From NCBI GenBank assembly GCA_021292105.1, contig CM037871.1:35275997-35339996 (forward strand): a DNA stretch of 64,000 nucleotides. Direction: 5' to 3'. The stretch is from Anadara kagoshimensis (taxonomy: Eukaryota > Mollusca > Bivalvia > Arcoida > Arcidae). Shown here piece after piece: positions 46,225 to 56,476 of this stretch. Under the pieces are notes generated by a model. The model saw only the letters and a list, made by a program, of their open reading frames with translations. It had not been told where the DNA came from and ran no database searches. The position numbers and the translations under genes were made by a program. Each line of letters begins with the position of its first letter. Position 1 is the stretch's first letter.

Positions 46225-46460
46225 CCAAAAACAAACACACTAATCCATATCCAAATCACAATCCTGGAGCAAAGTAAAAACTTTGAAATTAACAAATTTG
46301 ATAAAACAGTATGGAAGTGAGGTCGATAGCAACGAAAGTTAAGCAACTCCTGTTTAGCTCGCTTCATCCTCCCAATATGTAATCAAAATTGAGAGTGAAA
46401 GTTATGAAAGTTCCCATGGAACTATGGGACGCCAAATATATCAAGGATTCTAAATGATTG
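46225..46460 (-). mobile_element. PLE 3' UTR fragment
   Basis: AAAAACAAACACACTAATCC, ATATCCAAATCACAATCC, CTCCTGTTTAGCTCGC and GGGACGCCAAATATATCAAG. Confidence 0.78.
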
Positions 46461-46716
46461 AAACAATTTGCAACAGAAAAACATGAAAAGATAAAAATTA
46501 TTCAAGATGACAATAACTATACAAGAAAATGGAAGAACGGTGAACAGTGACAAAAAAAACCCTACTTATTTTGGAGTAAATAGCCAATGATGTGGTTATA
46601 GTTCTATTCGCATGGAATTAAAAAATAAAACAAAACTAAAAAGGTAAACTACCTTTTTTACAATGTAGTACATTTAACTAAATTGAGTATTTATTTATAT
46701 TTTTCTTTCATTTTTA

Positions 46717-48429
46717 TTAGCTCAGATGATGGTTCACCGTCCATCGTCTGTCGTGCGTCGTGCGTTAACTTTGTACATTTTAATCATCTTCTCTGAAACT
46801 ACCAAGCCAAATTTGATGAAACTTAGCGATTATGATGCCTAGGTGAAGGCCTTTCAGATTTGCACAAATGAAAGGATTATGTCCCCTTGGGGCCCATAAA
46901 GGGGGAAATTGTGAAAATCTTTAAAAATCGTCTCCTCTGAACTTACAAGAGATATAGCTTAGATATTTCATGTGAAACATACTTAGGGCACCTAGTTTCA
47001 GATTTGCACAAATAGTAACTGTTGAGGCCAAAATGGGGAAATGGCAAGGTACTTAAGGGGAAAATCACTAAAATTAATGTATTTGTCAATATATCTTAAA
47101 AACTATAAACTTTTTGTATAGGCATGTATATTGGAATATTGTAGGTAATGGCCTAACAATCATTTTGATATATGAATGAAGGTCATAGGTTCAAAGGTCA
47201 AGGTCATAGCTGCGAATGAATATTTAAATGGTTAATTATCTCAAAAACTATCAACTTTTTGTATAGCCATGTATATTAGAATATTGTAGGCATTTGCACA
47301 ACGGTCATTTTGATATATGACTGAAGGTCATAGGTTCAAAGGTCAAGGTCATAGACGCGAAAGAATACTTAAATGGATATTATCTCAAAAACTATAAACT
47401 TTTTGTATAGGCATGTATATAAGAATATTGTAGGCATTTGCACAACGGTCATTTTGATATATGAATGAAGGTCATAGATTCAAAGGTCAAGGTCATAGAT
47501 GCAAACAAATACTTAAATGGTTAATTATCTCAAAAACTGTAAACTTTTTGTATAGGCATGTATATTGGAATATTGTAGGTATTGGCCTAACGATCATTTT
47601 GATATATAAATGAAGGTCATAGGTTCAAAGGTCAAGGTCATAGACGCGAATGAATACTTAAATGGTTAATTATCTCAAAAACTATAAACTTTTTGTATAG
47701 GCATGTATATTGGAGTATTGTAGGTATTGGCCTAACGATCATTTTGATATATAAATGAAGGTCATAGGTTCAAAGGTCAAGGTCATAGATGCAAACGAAT
47801 ACTTAAATGGTTAATTGTCTCAAAAACTATAAACTTTTTGTATAGGCATGTATATTGGAATATTGTAGGCATTTCTAAACGATCATTTTGATATATGAAT
47901 GAAGGTCATAGGTTCAAAGGTCAAGGTCATAGATGAAAAGGAATACTTAAATGGTTAATTATCTCAAAAACTATAAACATTTTGTATAGGCATGTATATT
48001 GGAATATTGTAGGTATTGGCCTAACGATCATTTTGATATATGAATGAAGGTCATAGGTTCAAAGGTCAAGGTCATAGAATTGAACGAATACTTAAATGGT
48101 TAATTATCTCAAAAACTATAAACTCTTTGTATAGGCATGTATACTGGAATATTGTAGGTATTGGCCTAATGCACATTTTAATATACAGATGTTTTAGCTG
48201 TTTATAAATAATATATTGTAGCTAGACTTTAGATATATTATATATAGCATACTTATATAATAATTATTATAATTAATTTGCAAAAATACTTGTATATTAT
48301 TGGCCCTTACTGCTGAAAATTTTGATATTCTCTTTTATTAATGTCATTGACCATTGAACCTCTGCATAAGATTGCATAAGATATGTACTCTGCCTTAGGT
48401 GAGCGTTAAGGCCCATGGGCCTCTTGTTT
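46717..48429 (-). mobile_element. Non-autonomous element with tandem core (AAGAGGCCCATGGGCC family), copy 2
   Basis: 1.7 kb, opposite orientation to the copy at 19612-20630. On the minus strand it starts ACAAGAGGCCCATGGGCC..TTAACGCTCACCT and ends GGTGAACCATCATCTGAGCT. A unique part (46717-47080, with CCATCGTCTGTCGTGCGTCG and CCCCTTGGGGCCCATAAAG) is followed by about eight copies of a ~145-bp unit homologous to the three-copy core of copy 1. Termini and unit are shared; copy number differs. Confidence 0.85.
47080..48175. repeat. Tandem core with repeated AGGTCA half-sites
   Basis: About eight ~145-bp units: TTAATTATCTCAAAAACTAT, AAACTTTTTGTATAGGCATG, TTGGAATATTGTAGG, GATCATTTTGATATATGAAT. Seven of them contain the block GGTTCAAAGGTCAAGGTCAT, that is three AGGTCA-like half-sites: GGTTCA-A-AGGTCA (DR1-like) overlapping AGGTCA-AGGTCA (DR0) and the extended TCAAGGTCA motif. 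Confidence 0.9.
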
Positions 48430-48859
48430 CAGATTATAAGTGTACGCACTAAAGTGTTTATACCGTTTCCTTGTTAAATACGAATGTGCAGAATGTACAT
48501 TTATTTTTTTAAAATAGCGTTTTATTAAAAACATTCCAATTAGAAATATAAAATAGGTTCAATGTCCTAGATGAAAGTGAAATGTAGGTAATAAAACTAC
48601 AGGAAACATGTCACATAAAAACGACACGTGTTTACATGTAAGCGATAATCATAAGATGTATATTTAGCGTAATTCATAAAAATATTTTAAACGTCTGCCC
48701 TAAATAAGTAAAATATGATGTATATTTATTTATATGAATAAACAACTGTTTACTTAATATTTCCGTAAAAATATGACATGTCAGTTTGTACCATTTCTTT
48801 TTGTAATGACGTCATGAACACAAAACAACGTTTCGTATAATTATTGATATACGCAATCA
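48430..48859. other. Intergenic spacer, no feature seen
   Basis: Nothing supported. Confidence 0.4.
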
Positions 48860-49125
48860 AAAACAACCATACTAATCCATATCCGAATTACAACCCAGCA
48901 GCAAAGTAAACATTTGAAACTGACAAGTTAGGTTACACCCGTAAACTTCCACCAGGTAAGTGAGCCCGGGTGCTCCGAAGGGTAAGCACCTCCTGTTTAG
49001 CTAGCTACACCCGTCACGTGTGTAATCAAATTGGGTGAAAGGAACATGGAACTATGGGACGTCAAATATATCCAGGGCAATCCTGGACACATGGACATCA
49101 AACTTATCATCGATACTGTGATGAC
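48860..49125 (-). mobile_element. PLE fragment: 3' UTR to stop-proximal coding part
   Basis: One of the best-kept UTR copies: AAAACAACCATACTAATCC, CCACCAGGTAAGTGAGCCCG, GGTAAGCACCTCCTGTTTAG, CACCCGTCACGTGTGTAATC, then GGGACGTCAAATATATCCAG and GACATCAAACTTATCATCG of the RT end. The hammerhead end is missing. Confidence 0.82.
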
Positions 49126-50209
49126 ATATAATTTGTAGAAATAGGTTAAATATTACACATTACAATATAATGCGTGAAAATAGGGCAAAATTAATGATTT
49201 TTTTCTCGAAGAAACTCGTTACATATCATAAATGTAAATGGCCTGCTTTTTAGGATTAACAGTTACGCACGGACGCATGCACATTTCGTCATTCCATAAG
49301 CTCTTTGTGCTATATACTGTTCACTTTAAAAGGTAAAGGAATTGTGTAAAATTAGAACAAATACTGATAATTCCGGTTACAAAATGTACATCTATGTAAT
49401 TTATAGTACGGGGCGGTTAGTCACTAAGACTGAAAACTTCATAATGACTGACTAGATAGGTATCTCCAATCAAGCCAGAGACAGGTTTTGTTCAGAAATC
49501 TTTTTTTCTTTTACACGGTATAAACAAAATACAATTTTTAGACAATTTTTTGTAGTTGCCTAATGTCCTTAACACACAAAATATACACTATTCTTGGGTA
49601 TACCTGCTGATACCTTACAGTGTTCTACGATACTGCTGAATAAAGCACTGTTTTTTCAAAGGAATTTTCATTGTCATTAATGAGTCAAATGATTTGAGGT
49701 AGAAATGTTGATCTTCTATGCATTTGTGCTGCCAGCAATGGAAGGTTTGGTATCCAGTGAAGGAAATGCGGTATTGAGATCAATTTCCCTTAACGTTCCG
49801 TTTCCTCGCCTTTCAGCTATTTAAACAAATTCAGTTAACATTAACACTTCATTATCGCCATTGATGGTGCTATACAGCTGACAATTGCGTAAAGGGCGTC
49901 TAATTCGCTTGAAAAACAAGTTAATTTTGAGATATGTGACATAAACGTAAGTTTTTTCCACTTAAATTGATAATTATAAAATACACACGAAGTCGCATTG
50001 AAGACTTCATATAGTGACTGATCAGATTACCAATATAACAAGAGACACGGTAAGCTGTTTTATTTGATAAATATTTCCTAGTGTTCCATCAAACACTTCT
50101 CTGAATTCTAGTTGCTTACGTACATATAACATGCATAGTTTTCTTTGGAAATTTGAAAAGAGAAGAAACATTGATAAATTAAATAACATACAACTATAAG
50201 TGCTTATTG
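49126..50209. other. AT-rich intergenic stretch, no feature seen
   Basis: Nothing supported. Confidence 0.4.
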
Positions 50210-50413
50210 TGAACACATTCGATTTACAATAATTATCATATTCCTAAAGTGCCTATTGTAAGCATACTTTGTACAAGATACATTCATGAAATGCTTATCT
50301 GGGACATCTTTTTTATAAAAGTCTACATTCATCAAGTGTTTGTTGTGGGCATAATTTTTAATAAAAGACTAAATTCAAAAAGTGCTTAGTGTGGAATATT
50401 TTGTAGAACATTT
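50210..50413. repeat. Degenerate ~60-bp tandem array, left half (split by LINE)
   Basis: Units around AAAGTGCTTATTGTGGGCAC followed by ATTTTGTA..AAAGTCTACATTCAT recur about every 60 bp. The same array resumes at 55277-55450 beyond the LINE. Confidence 0.72.
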
Positions 50414-50424
50414 TACATTAATAA
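50414..50424. repeat. LINE target-site duplication, left
   Basis: TACATTAATAA, identical to 55266-55276. Confidence 0.8.
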
Positions 50425-50581
50425 TAATAATAGTATTTATGGCATAAAGCAAAAACGAGCTTATAACCAACATATATACATAATAAATACGATAGCGGCA
50501 GAATACAGTATTAACATTGAAGGTGGTCTTAGCATTAAACAAAATAATACAATACAAAAACATAATTACGAATAAACATTA

Positions 50582-51857
50582 TCAATTTGTCAATAACTCT
50601 GTTCTATGGTTCCAAGCAGCATGAATATATTTTGATAATTTTGATAATAAACATTTAGAATTAGAACTAAGTAAAGTATTAAATTTATATAACGATGGCC
50701 AGCTATTAAAATATTTTGGTAAAAATCGTAAACGTAAATGACGATATGCAGGACACACTAGTAAAAAGTGGAACTCATCCTCAATCATTTTCATATTGCA
50801 TACTGTACATAACCTACAATGTCTTGGTACACTCGTATATCTACCCGTTTCAATATTAAGCTTTAAATTACCACATCTGAATTTTGCTAGCATGTTAACA
50901 AACTTTTGGTTTATATATATATTTAGGTCCAAATAACATTCATATTGAAAATATTGTTGAAACTGTTTATATAATACAAGCTTTGAAGAACTTTCAATTG
51001 AATTATACCATTGTTGTATGAACTGGTCATATAACCTCTGCTGTAATAGAGCAATGTTAATACAAGATACATCATGACAATACCAATATTGTGGAAAACC
51101 TAAATTAATTAAAATATCCCTAATCTTTGATGCCCAGTTGACTTTACCACTGTTAGCATCAGACACCAACAATAAATAAACATTGTGCATAATACTATGA
51201 GGATTTTCGAGTAGTTTTACCCAATATTTAAGTATTCTTTCTTTGCGTTTGATGCAAAGTGGAAAACGACCTAATTCGCCATACAAAACATCATTTGGTG
51301 CAGATTTATTTACATTTAATATATACCTGTAAAATTTATTTTGTACATATTCAACTTCTGTAGCCTTGTGAAACCCCCATATTTCTGAACCATAGAGTAA
51401 AACAGGAACAACCATAGAATCAAACAGATCACATTTCTGTTCTGCCGGTAGGTAATTGTTTCGGATAACACTTAATAAATTATATAAGGCCTTAGAACCT
51501 TGGTCTGCAAGCTTTTTCTGAGTATGGTTAAATTTACCATTTCTGTGTAGTAAAACACCAAGGTAAACAACGTAAGAGTCAACCTGTTCAATAACAACAT
51601 TACCATATTTACAGTCACAGTTACATCGCCGCCAACCATTCTGAAACACAACGATCTTAGTTTTATCGATATTTACTTCAATGTTCCATTTCAAACAGTA
51701 AGAGTGAAGCTTATCCAATAAGGTCTGTAACATTTCTGGAGATTTAGCAAACAAAACAGTATCGTCCGCAAACAGAAGTAAGTATAGTAGATAGCCGCCT
51801 ACATCAATTATATTGGCACCGGTAGTATGTAAGTCCGAAACTAAGTCATTTATAAAA
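50582..51857 (-). pseudogene. LINE ORF2, part 3: RT active site to C-terminus
   Basis: Frame continues from INDLVSDLHTTG through the catalytic LLLFADDTVLFAKSPEML (RT motif with FADD) and thumb (KWNIEVNIDKTKIVVF) to a C-terminal segment with CRLCTVC..EDEFHFLLVCPAY, the Cys/His motif common in such LINEs. Ends at a stop near 50582. It is offset by one base from part 2 at a T run (TTTTTATAA, about 51852); one more T would restore the frame. Confidence 0.88.
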
Positions 51858-53223
51858 ATGTAAATAACAAGGGTGACAAAGGTTCACCTTGTTTAACGCC
51901 GACATAGTTATTGAAATATTCAGAATAGTTCCCATTAGACTTAATACACATGCTCACCCGACTATACACAGATTGGACCATGTCGATCATTTTTGAGCTA
52001 CAACCACTTCTGAATAATTTATACCACAACATCCTCCTGTCGACTGTGTCGAATGCACGCTTAAAGTCAACAAATGCACAGAAAAGTTTTTCTTTCTTCT
52101 GTAAGGTGGGAGTAATAAGTCCATGGAGTGTGAAGATTGCATCCACAGTTGACTTTCCGTGTCGGAATCCAAACTGGTTATCACACAATTTCTCATTATT
52201 TTCTGCCCATGACATGAGACGTTCATTTAGAAGTGCTGTAAAAATTTTGGAGAATACGCTCACAAGTGTTATAGGTCTGTAATTATTTGGGTCTCTCAGT
52301 TTGCCTTTTTTAGGAACTGGGACAATAATACCAGAAGCCCACGAATCCGGAAATTCACAATTGTCGAACATATAATTAAAGAGTTTACATAAAACATGAC
52401 ACAGTAATTCCGCCACTGAAGTGAACATTTCACTAGTCAAATTATCAAAACCAGAACTTTTACCGCGCTTCAACTTTTTGATGATTCCTAAAACTTCTTT
52501 TTCTGTAAATGGAGAATCTAGTTCGTCAATAAACGCACTTTGCGCATCCAGATTACTGTTATCAATCAATCTTTGTGTATTATGATTCAGTTCTGCCAAA
52601 TCAGAACCTAACACAGTTTTGAACATGTTGTAAAACTCTTCCAAGTTTACCGGAAGGTTACTTTTGGATTTGGGTTTTAATGATTTCCAAAATTTCTTAG
52701 GGTCAGATTTAGAAAGTTCCTTTAGTTCTTGTCCTTTTTTTACCCTATACCTGAATTTTGCCTTTCGTTTCACTTTATTATACATATTGCGCGCATTCAC
52801 AAAAGTCCGCCTATTGTTATCATTCGGATGTCTGTTATACTCATTCCGTGCCGAGTTAAATAAACGTTTATGGATCTTACATTGAGTATCAAACCAATAA
52901 TTTTGATGAGTTATTTTACCATTCGATGGAAAGTTTATATAGGTTCTGCCATTTACTTGAAATGATGAAGTATATATAACATCCGTAATGTAAGAAACAC
53001 AAGAGTTTATATCTATATCAGTGTCAGTTCCAAGTCTATCTACCATGTTATGTAACTCTGGAATTAACGGTCTAATAACATCTATATATTGTCCCTCTTT
53101 CTCTACATCCCACTGTATAATTCGGTGTGAAGTGATCACATCATCACTGTTTAAATTACCTGTAAATATACTAAAACATAAAGCAGCATGATCTGAAAAT
53201 TCATTTAAGGACCTTAAAATCAA
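51850..53223 (-). pseudogene. LINE ORF2, part 2: reverse transcriptase
   Basis: About 450 codons with RT blocks in order: GKSSGFDNLTSEMF, PNNYRPITLVSVFSKIF, NQFGFRHGKSTVDAIF, CAFVDFKRAFDTVDR and VGVKQGEPLSPLLFTF. The preceding linker (NEFSDHAALCFSIFTG) is the end of the endonuclease (SDHAAL motif, catalytic Asp-His). The upstream join is broken by a one-base shift near 53223, the downstream join at about 51852. Confidence 0.9.
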
Positions 53224-53986
53224 CAATATTATCAAAATGTTTAGCAAAAGTTAACAAATAGTCAACAACACTTGATCCATTATCATTACTAAATGTGAAA
53301 ATACCATTTTTATCACCTTGTATACGCCCATTTACCACATTTAATTAAACCAGTTGCTTTACATATATTCAAAATTTTATGTCCAAAAACATTAACAGTT
53401 TTATCACAAGATTTTCTTTCTGGTAAATCAACATTGTCGATACTTGAGATATTACGTAAAAACCTGTCCAACTTATCATCATCAATACAATCATTTTCCT
53501 GACCAATTCTGCCATTCATATCACCTGTAATAAAACACTTTCCTTTGGATTCATATTCATTCACCATATCAAAAATCTCTTCAAAAAAATCAATATCTAC
53601 AATTTTGTAAAATTCAGATTTAACATGCGGTATGTAAACAAGACAAACATACATATCTTCATTTAAATTAAAAAAGTTTTGTCAAATTTTAGCAAAATAA
53701 TACCATGTAATATCCTTTTTTCAACACTTATACCATTCAATAAATGAGATTTGCAATATACTGCTAGACCACCTTCATTACGCCTACCAACATTATTTTT
53801 TCTATTTACAAAATCAACTTGAACAAAATTGTCTAAAGTAACTTTTTCTTCTCTTTTCAACCATGTCTCTGAAAACAGAAGCACATCATAATCCTTAATA
53901 AAATTGACAAAGTCCGCATCCGATGATTTACTCCGAAGTCCGTGAACATTCCATGAGAGAAATTTAATGTATCCTCCGCGTGACCC
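53224..53986 (-). pseudogene. LINE ORF2, part 1: endonuclease
   Basis: Endonuclease/exonuclease/phosphatase-type domain: FLSWNVHGLRSKSSDADFV (53974-), DVLLFSETWLKREE (catalytic Glu), GGLAVYCKS, VYIPHVKSEFY, CFITGDMNGRIG (Asp-x-Asn) and GSSVVDYLLTF. Frameshifts occur at a T6 run (about 53675), at AAGGTGAT (about 53312) and near 53223. There is no ATG before the conserved start: the frame follows directly, without shift, on the TAG that ends ORF1. Confidence 0.88.
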
Positions 53987-54967
53987 CTATGCCGGTTTTA
54001 CATATTCCTTTCCATTGAGAAAAAGACAATCTCCCTTAAAATAAGGTTTGCCGCCTTTTTGAACCATTTCATCAAACACGGGTTGGAGTTCCTTTCTTCG
54101 GTCCCTAATTTCTTTAGGTATTTGTTGTGCAATTCTGAAAGTCTTTCCATTCAGTTTTTCCTTTCCACGTTTCCTTATTTCTTCACGATCTCCGTAATAG
54201 TTAAACTTAACGACTATTGGTCTCGGTTTTCCGTTTAATTTACGTCCGATGCGGTGTGCACGATCTATTTTCATATCCTTGATATCACTTATGGCTAGCT
54301 CTTTTTCACAAAACTGATGTATTACGTTTATACAGTCCTCTCCCGTGGTTTCTGCAATGCCGAAAAAGAGCAGATTGTCGCGCATTGATCTTGTCTGTAA
54401 GTCTACAAGTCCTTGTTTTAAGCGATCGTTTTCCTTTTTCATCTCAACAAATGCTTTTTCAAAATTTTCTGACTGATCGTTTATTCGTTTAGACGTCTTC
54501 TTAATGAAATCTTGTATTCCGTCAATGGACTTTTTTTGGTCATCAAAAAACTTACTTATAGAGTCAGTGCTTTTCTCAATGTCTTTTATTTTACTATCAA
54601 GTCTTTTATTTTCCATATCAACAGTGCTTAATTTAGATTTAATAACAGTAATATCATCTCTTATAGTACTTAGTGCAGTTAGTTTAGATTCCATACCGTC
54701 AATACGATGAAACAATTCATTAACCCAGTGAGGCATGACTTGATTACCTGAGTGACCACTCTGACCATCTAACATACCTGGCGCACTTGAGGTAACTGGG
54801 GTACCTAAAGGGTATAACACATTTGGTTGCACATTTTGCATCTGGTGCATTATTGGCGCAGGCGATTGTGTGGGATTTGACATGCAGTTAATGTCCTGTT
54901 GTGGGATTGAATACTGAAACTGCGTCGGAGAATTCAAGTTCATATTTGTGTTACTATTCACACTCAT
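53987..54967 (-). CDS. LINE ORF1 protein (coiled coil + RRM)
   Basis: 326 residues, uninterrupted. Gln/Pro-rich N-terminus (residues 1-75), coiled-coil region about 85-195 with heptad-like hydrophobics (MESKLTALSTIRDDITVIKS, NDRLKQGLVDLQT), then an RRM-like domain from MRDNLLFFGIAETTGEDC with DRAHRIGRKLNGKPRPIVVK, and a C-terminal domain (FRIAQQIPKEIRDRRKELQP). This is the architecture of L1 ORF1p-type nucleic-acid chaperones, which coat the element RNA as trimers. The start ATG overlaps the stop of the small upstream ORF (ATGA). Its TAG stop is followed in frame by the endonuclease sequence. Confidence 0.92.
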   Translation of the reverse strand: MSVNSNTNMNLNSPTQFQYSIPQQDINCMSNPTQSPAPIMHQMQNVQPNVLYPLGTPVTSSAPGMLDGQSGHSGNQVMPHWVNELFHRIDGMESKLTALSTIRDDITVIKSKLSTVDMENKRLDSKIKDIEKSTDSISKFFDDQKKSIDGIQDFIKKTSKRINDQSENFEKAFVEMKKENDRLKQGLVDLQTRSMRDNLLFFGIAETTGEDCINVIHQFCEKELAISDIKDMKIDRAHRIGRKLNGKPRPIVVKFNYYGDREEIRKRGKEKLNGKTFRIAQQIPKEIRDRRKELQPVFDEMVQKGGKPYFKGDCLFLNGKEYVKPA

Positions 54968-55149
54968 ACCTGTTGTCTTATGTTTTCCCTTTTTTGTGGC
55001 CCGTTTTGTGTACTGTCATTTATGAAGTTTAACACCGAGTCTATAGAATCATCACTAGATTGAGATTTTTTGCTCTTTTTACGTTTACGTTTTTTATCAC
55101 TTTTTGTAACTTTGCCATCCTTTGGTGCAGAACTGACTCTCTGTTCCAT
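54964..55149 (-). CDS. LINE small upstream ORF (basic leader)
   Basis: 61 residues, MEQRVSSAPKDGKVTKSDKK at the start and a Lys/Arg cluster (KKRKRKKSKK) followed by Ser/Asp (SQSSDDSIDSVLNF). It ends at TGA overlapping the ATG of ORF1. It could be a genuine short leader coupled to ORF1, or the true N-terminus of ORF1 separated by a one-base shift. The basic patch could serve nuclear or nucleolar targeting or RNA binding (inference). Confidence 0.6.
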   Translation of the reverse strand: MEQRVSSAPKDGKVTKSDKKRKRKKSKKSQSSDDSIDSVLNFINDSTQNGPQKRENIRQQV

Positions 55150-55225
55150 TTGAAATCAAATTTCATTGTTCATTACAACTGTAAGATCTTAATTCTCTTG
55201 GGCGATCTACACCCCGTCCGACACC

Positions 55226-55250
55226 TGCCGCCATCTTGATATAATCTTTA
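55226..55250 (-). promoter_or_regulatory. YY1-like motif at LINE 5' end
   Basis: CAAGATGGCGGC on the minus strand, near the element's 5' end. It resembles the YY1 site at the start of mammalian L1 that positions transcription start. Inferred by analogy only. Confidence 0.5.
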
Positions 55251-55265
55251 TCAAAAGAGATTATC

Positions 55266-55276
55266 TACATTAATAA
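55266..55276. repeat. LINE target-site duplication, right
   Basis: TACATTAATAA, identical to 50414-50424. Confidence 0.8.
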
Positions 55277-55450
55277 AAAGCTTATTGTTCACCTAGTTTG
55301 TTCAAAATATCAAATTCATACATGCGTAGAGTACTTATTGTCAACATATTTTGTTGTCACAGTGAAGTTTACATTTAATAAGTGCATATCGCGGACGCAT
55401 TTTGTAGAAAGTTGTACTTTTTAAAAGTGCTTATTGTGGATACATGTTAG
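55277..55450. repeat. Degenerate ~60-bp tandem array, right half
   Basis: AAAGCTTATTGTTCACC, GAGTACTTATTGTCAACATA, AAGTGCATATCGCGGACGC and AAAGTGCTTATTGTGGATAC continue the array found left of the LINE. Confidence 0.7.
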
Positions 55451-56272
55451 AAAATTTAGGACACCCTTTTTATTAAATTCTATAAAATATATATTCAAGC
55501 CATTCTGTTGTTTGATTCTCAGCTAAAATGTAAACTTGAGTGGAATGTTATCGCTGCTTTAAAAATCATAATAATCGTCTAAAAGCTGGGTCATGAAAAG
55601 CAAAAGATACATGTATGCGTTCATTCTTCAACTTGTGAGCTGCTTTCTTAAAAATGTCATTTTCCCTTTCACAATATGCGTTCAGCAGTCAGCCACCGTA
55701 TACAACACTGGAGATTTTAACAAAGAATTAAGATTTCCTGCAAGTCGGTACTATTTTGAGATTGTACTTATGCTCAAAGGGCCATAACTCCAAGGAAAAT
55801 TAGCAAAAAAACTGGGATCAATGAAATGCACATATATTAATATTGATGTTTTGACCATTTTTCGTAAAATAGTCTTCATAGTTTTAATATTATACCACCT
55901 TTTCTTCGAAAGGTAGAGACAAAATGTGCAATACAATTAAATTTCCATTGTTACTCTGTTTTCTGTTGATCTAAAAAGTGGGTCAATATATCTTTATTCG
56001 ACTTGCACAGCTCAACAGACAGTGCATATTTGCTTCGTAAGTACAGACGTGGGATTTTTTTCCTTTTATTTTAATTCATTTACGTTTTTGTAGAAAAAAA
56101 GAATACAATGCAATATAAATTTTCTCGATTGATTTTATATCATTGAAAACGGTCTGGACGTAATTATCCATACCTTGAAATAGGATAACGACAAAAATAT
56201 CGGAAGCTTTGTATCCGCAAGCTAAGTGAATCTATACATTAGAATTTTAATACAATACTCCTACAAATACAA
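55451..56272. other. Intergenic spacer, no feature seen
   Basis: Open frames 55593-55787 and 55751-55936 are unrecognised. Nothing else supported. Confidence 0.4.
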
Positions 56273-56476
56273 TACATACCTGTCGAAAGTTTGACGCTAA
56301 ACTAACGCATTAGTGTCGAATAGACAACTGATCCGGACCTTTCGTCTGCCATATCGCCAGCTTTCGTTATAGCTATATGTCTCTTGACAGTTTTTTCGCA
56401 CTAGTATCCCGGCAACTTGGCAGCCAAACTTCGACTTCTTTTCGTTAGTTAAGTTTTCAACTTTCAACATAGCTAC
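56273..56476. mobile_element. Short TIR element (CTGTCGAAAG family), copy 7
   Basis: Left end TACATACCTGTCGAAAG..TTTGACGCTAAACTAACG; right end CTTTTCGTTAGTTAAG..TTTTCAACTTTCAAC. Interior AGTGTCGAATAGACAACTGA and CTTGGCAGCCAAACTTCGAC fits the family. Confidence 0.82.

Larger units (their letters stand above)
50425..55265 (-). mobile_element. Full-length non-LTR retrotransposon (LINE)
   Basis: 4.84 kb between perfect 11-bp duplications. On the minus strand: short 5' UTR with CAAGATGGCGGC, a small basic ORF, ORF1 (coiled coil plus RRM of L1-ORF1p type), ORF2 (apurinic-like endonuclease, reverse transcriptase, C-terminal Cys/His segment), 3' UTR and an (ATT)n tail at 50421-50437. APE-type endonuclease and RRM-type ORF1 place it in the L1/CR1/Jockey assemblage; I cannot fix the clade without a tree. 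ORF2 is split by four frameshifts. Confidence 0.93.

Noticed and set aside
51950-52885. Plus-strand frames opposite the RT as genes
   Set aside because: Antisense shadows of the LINE ORF2.
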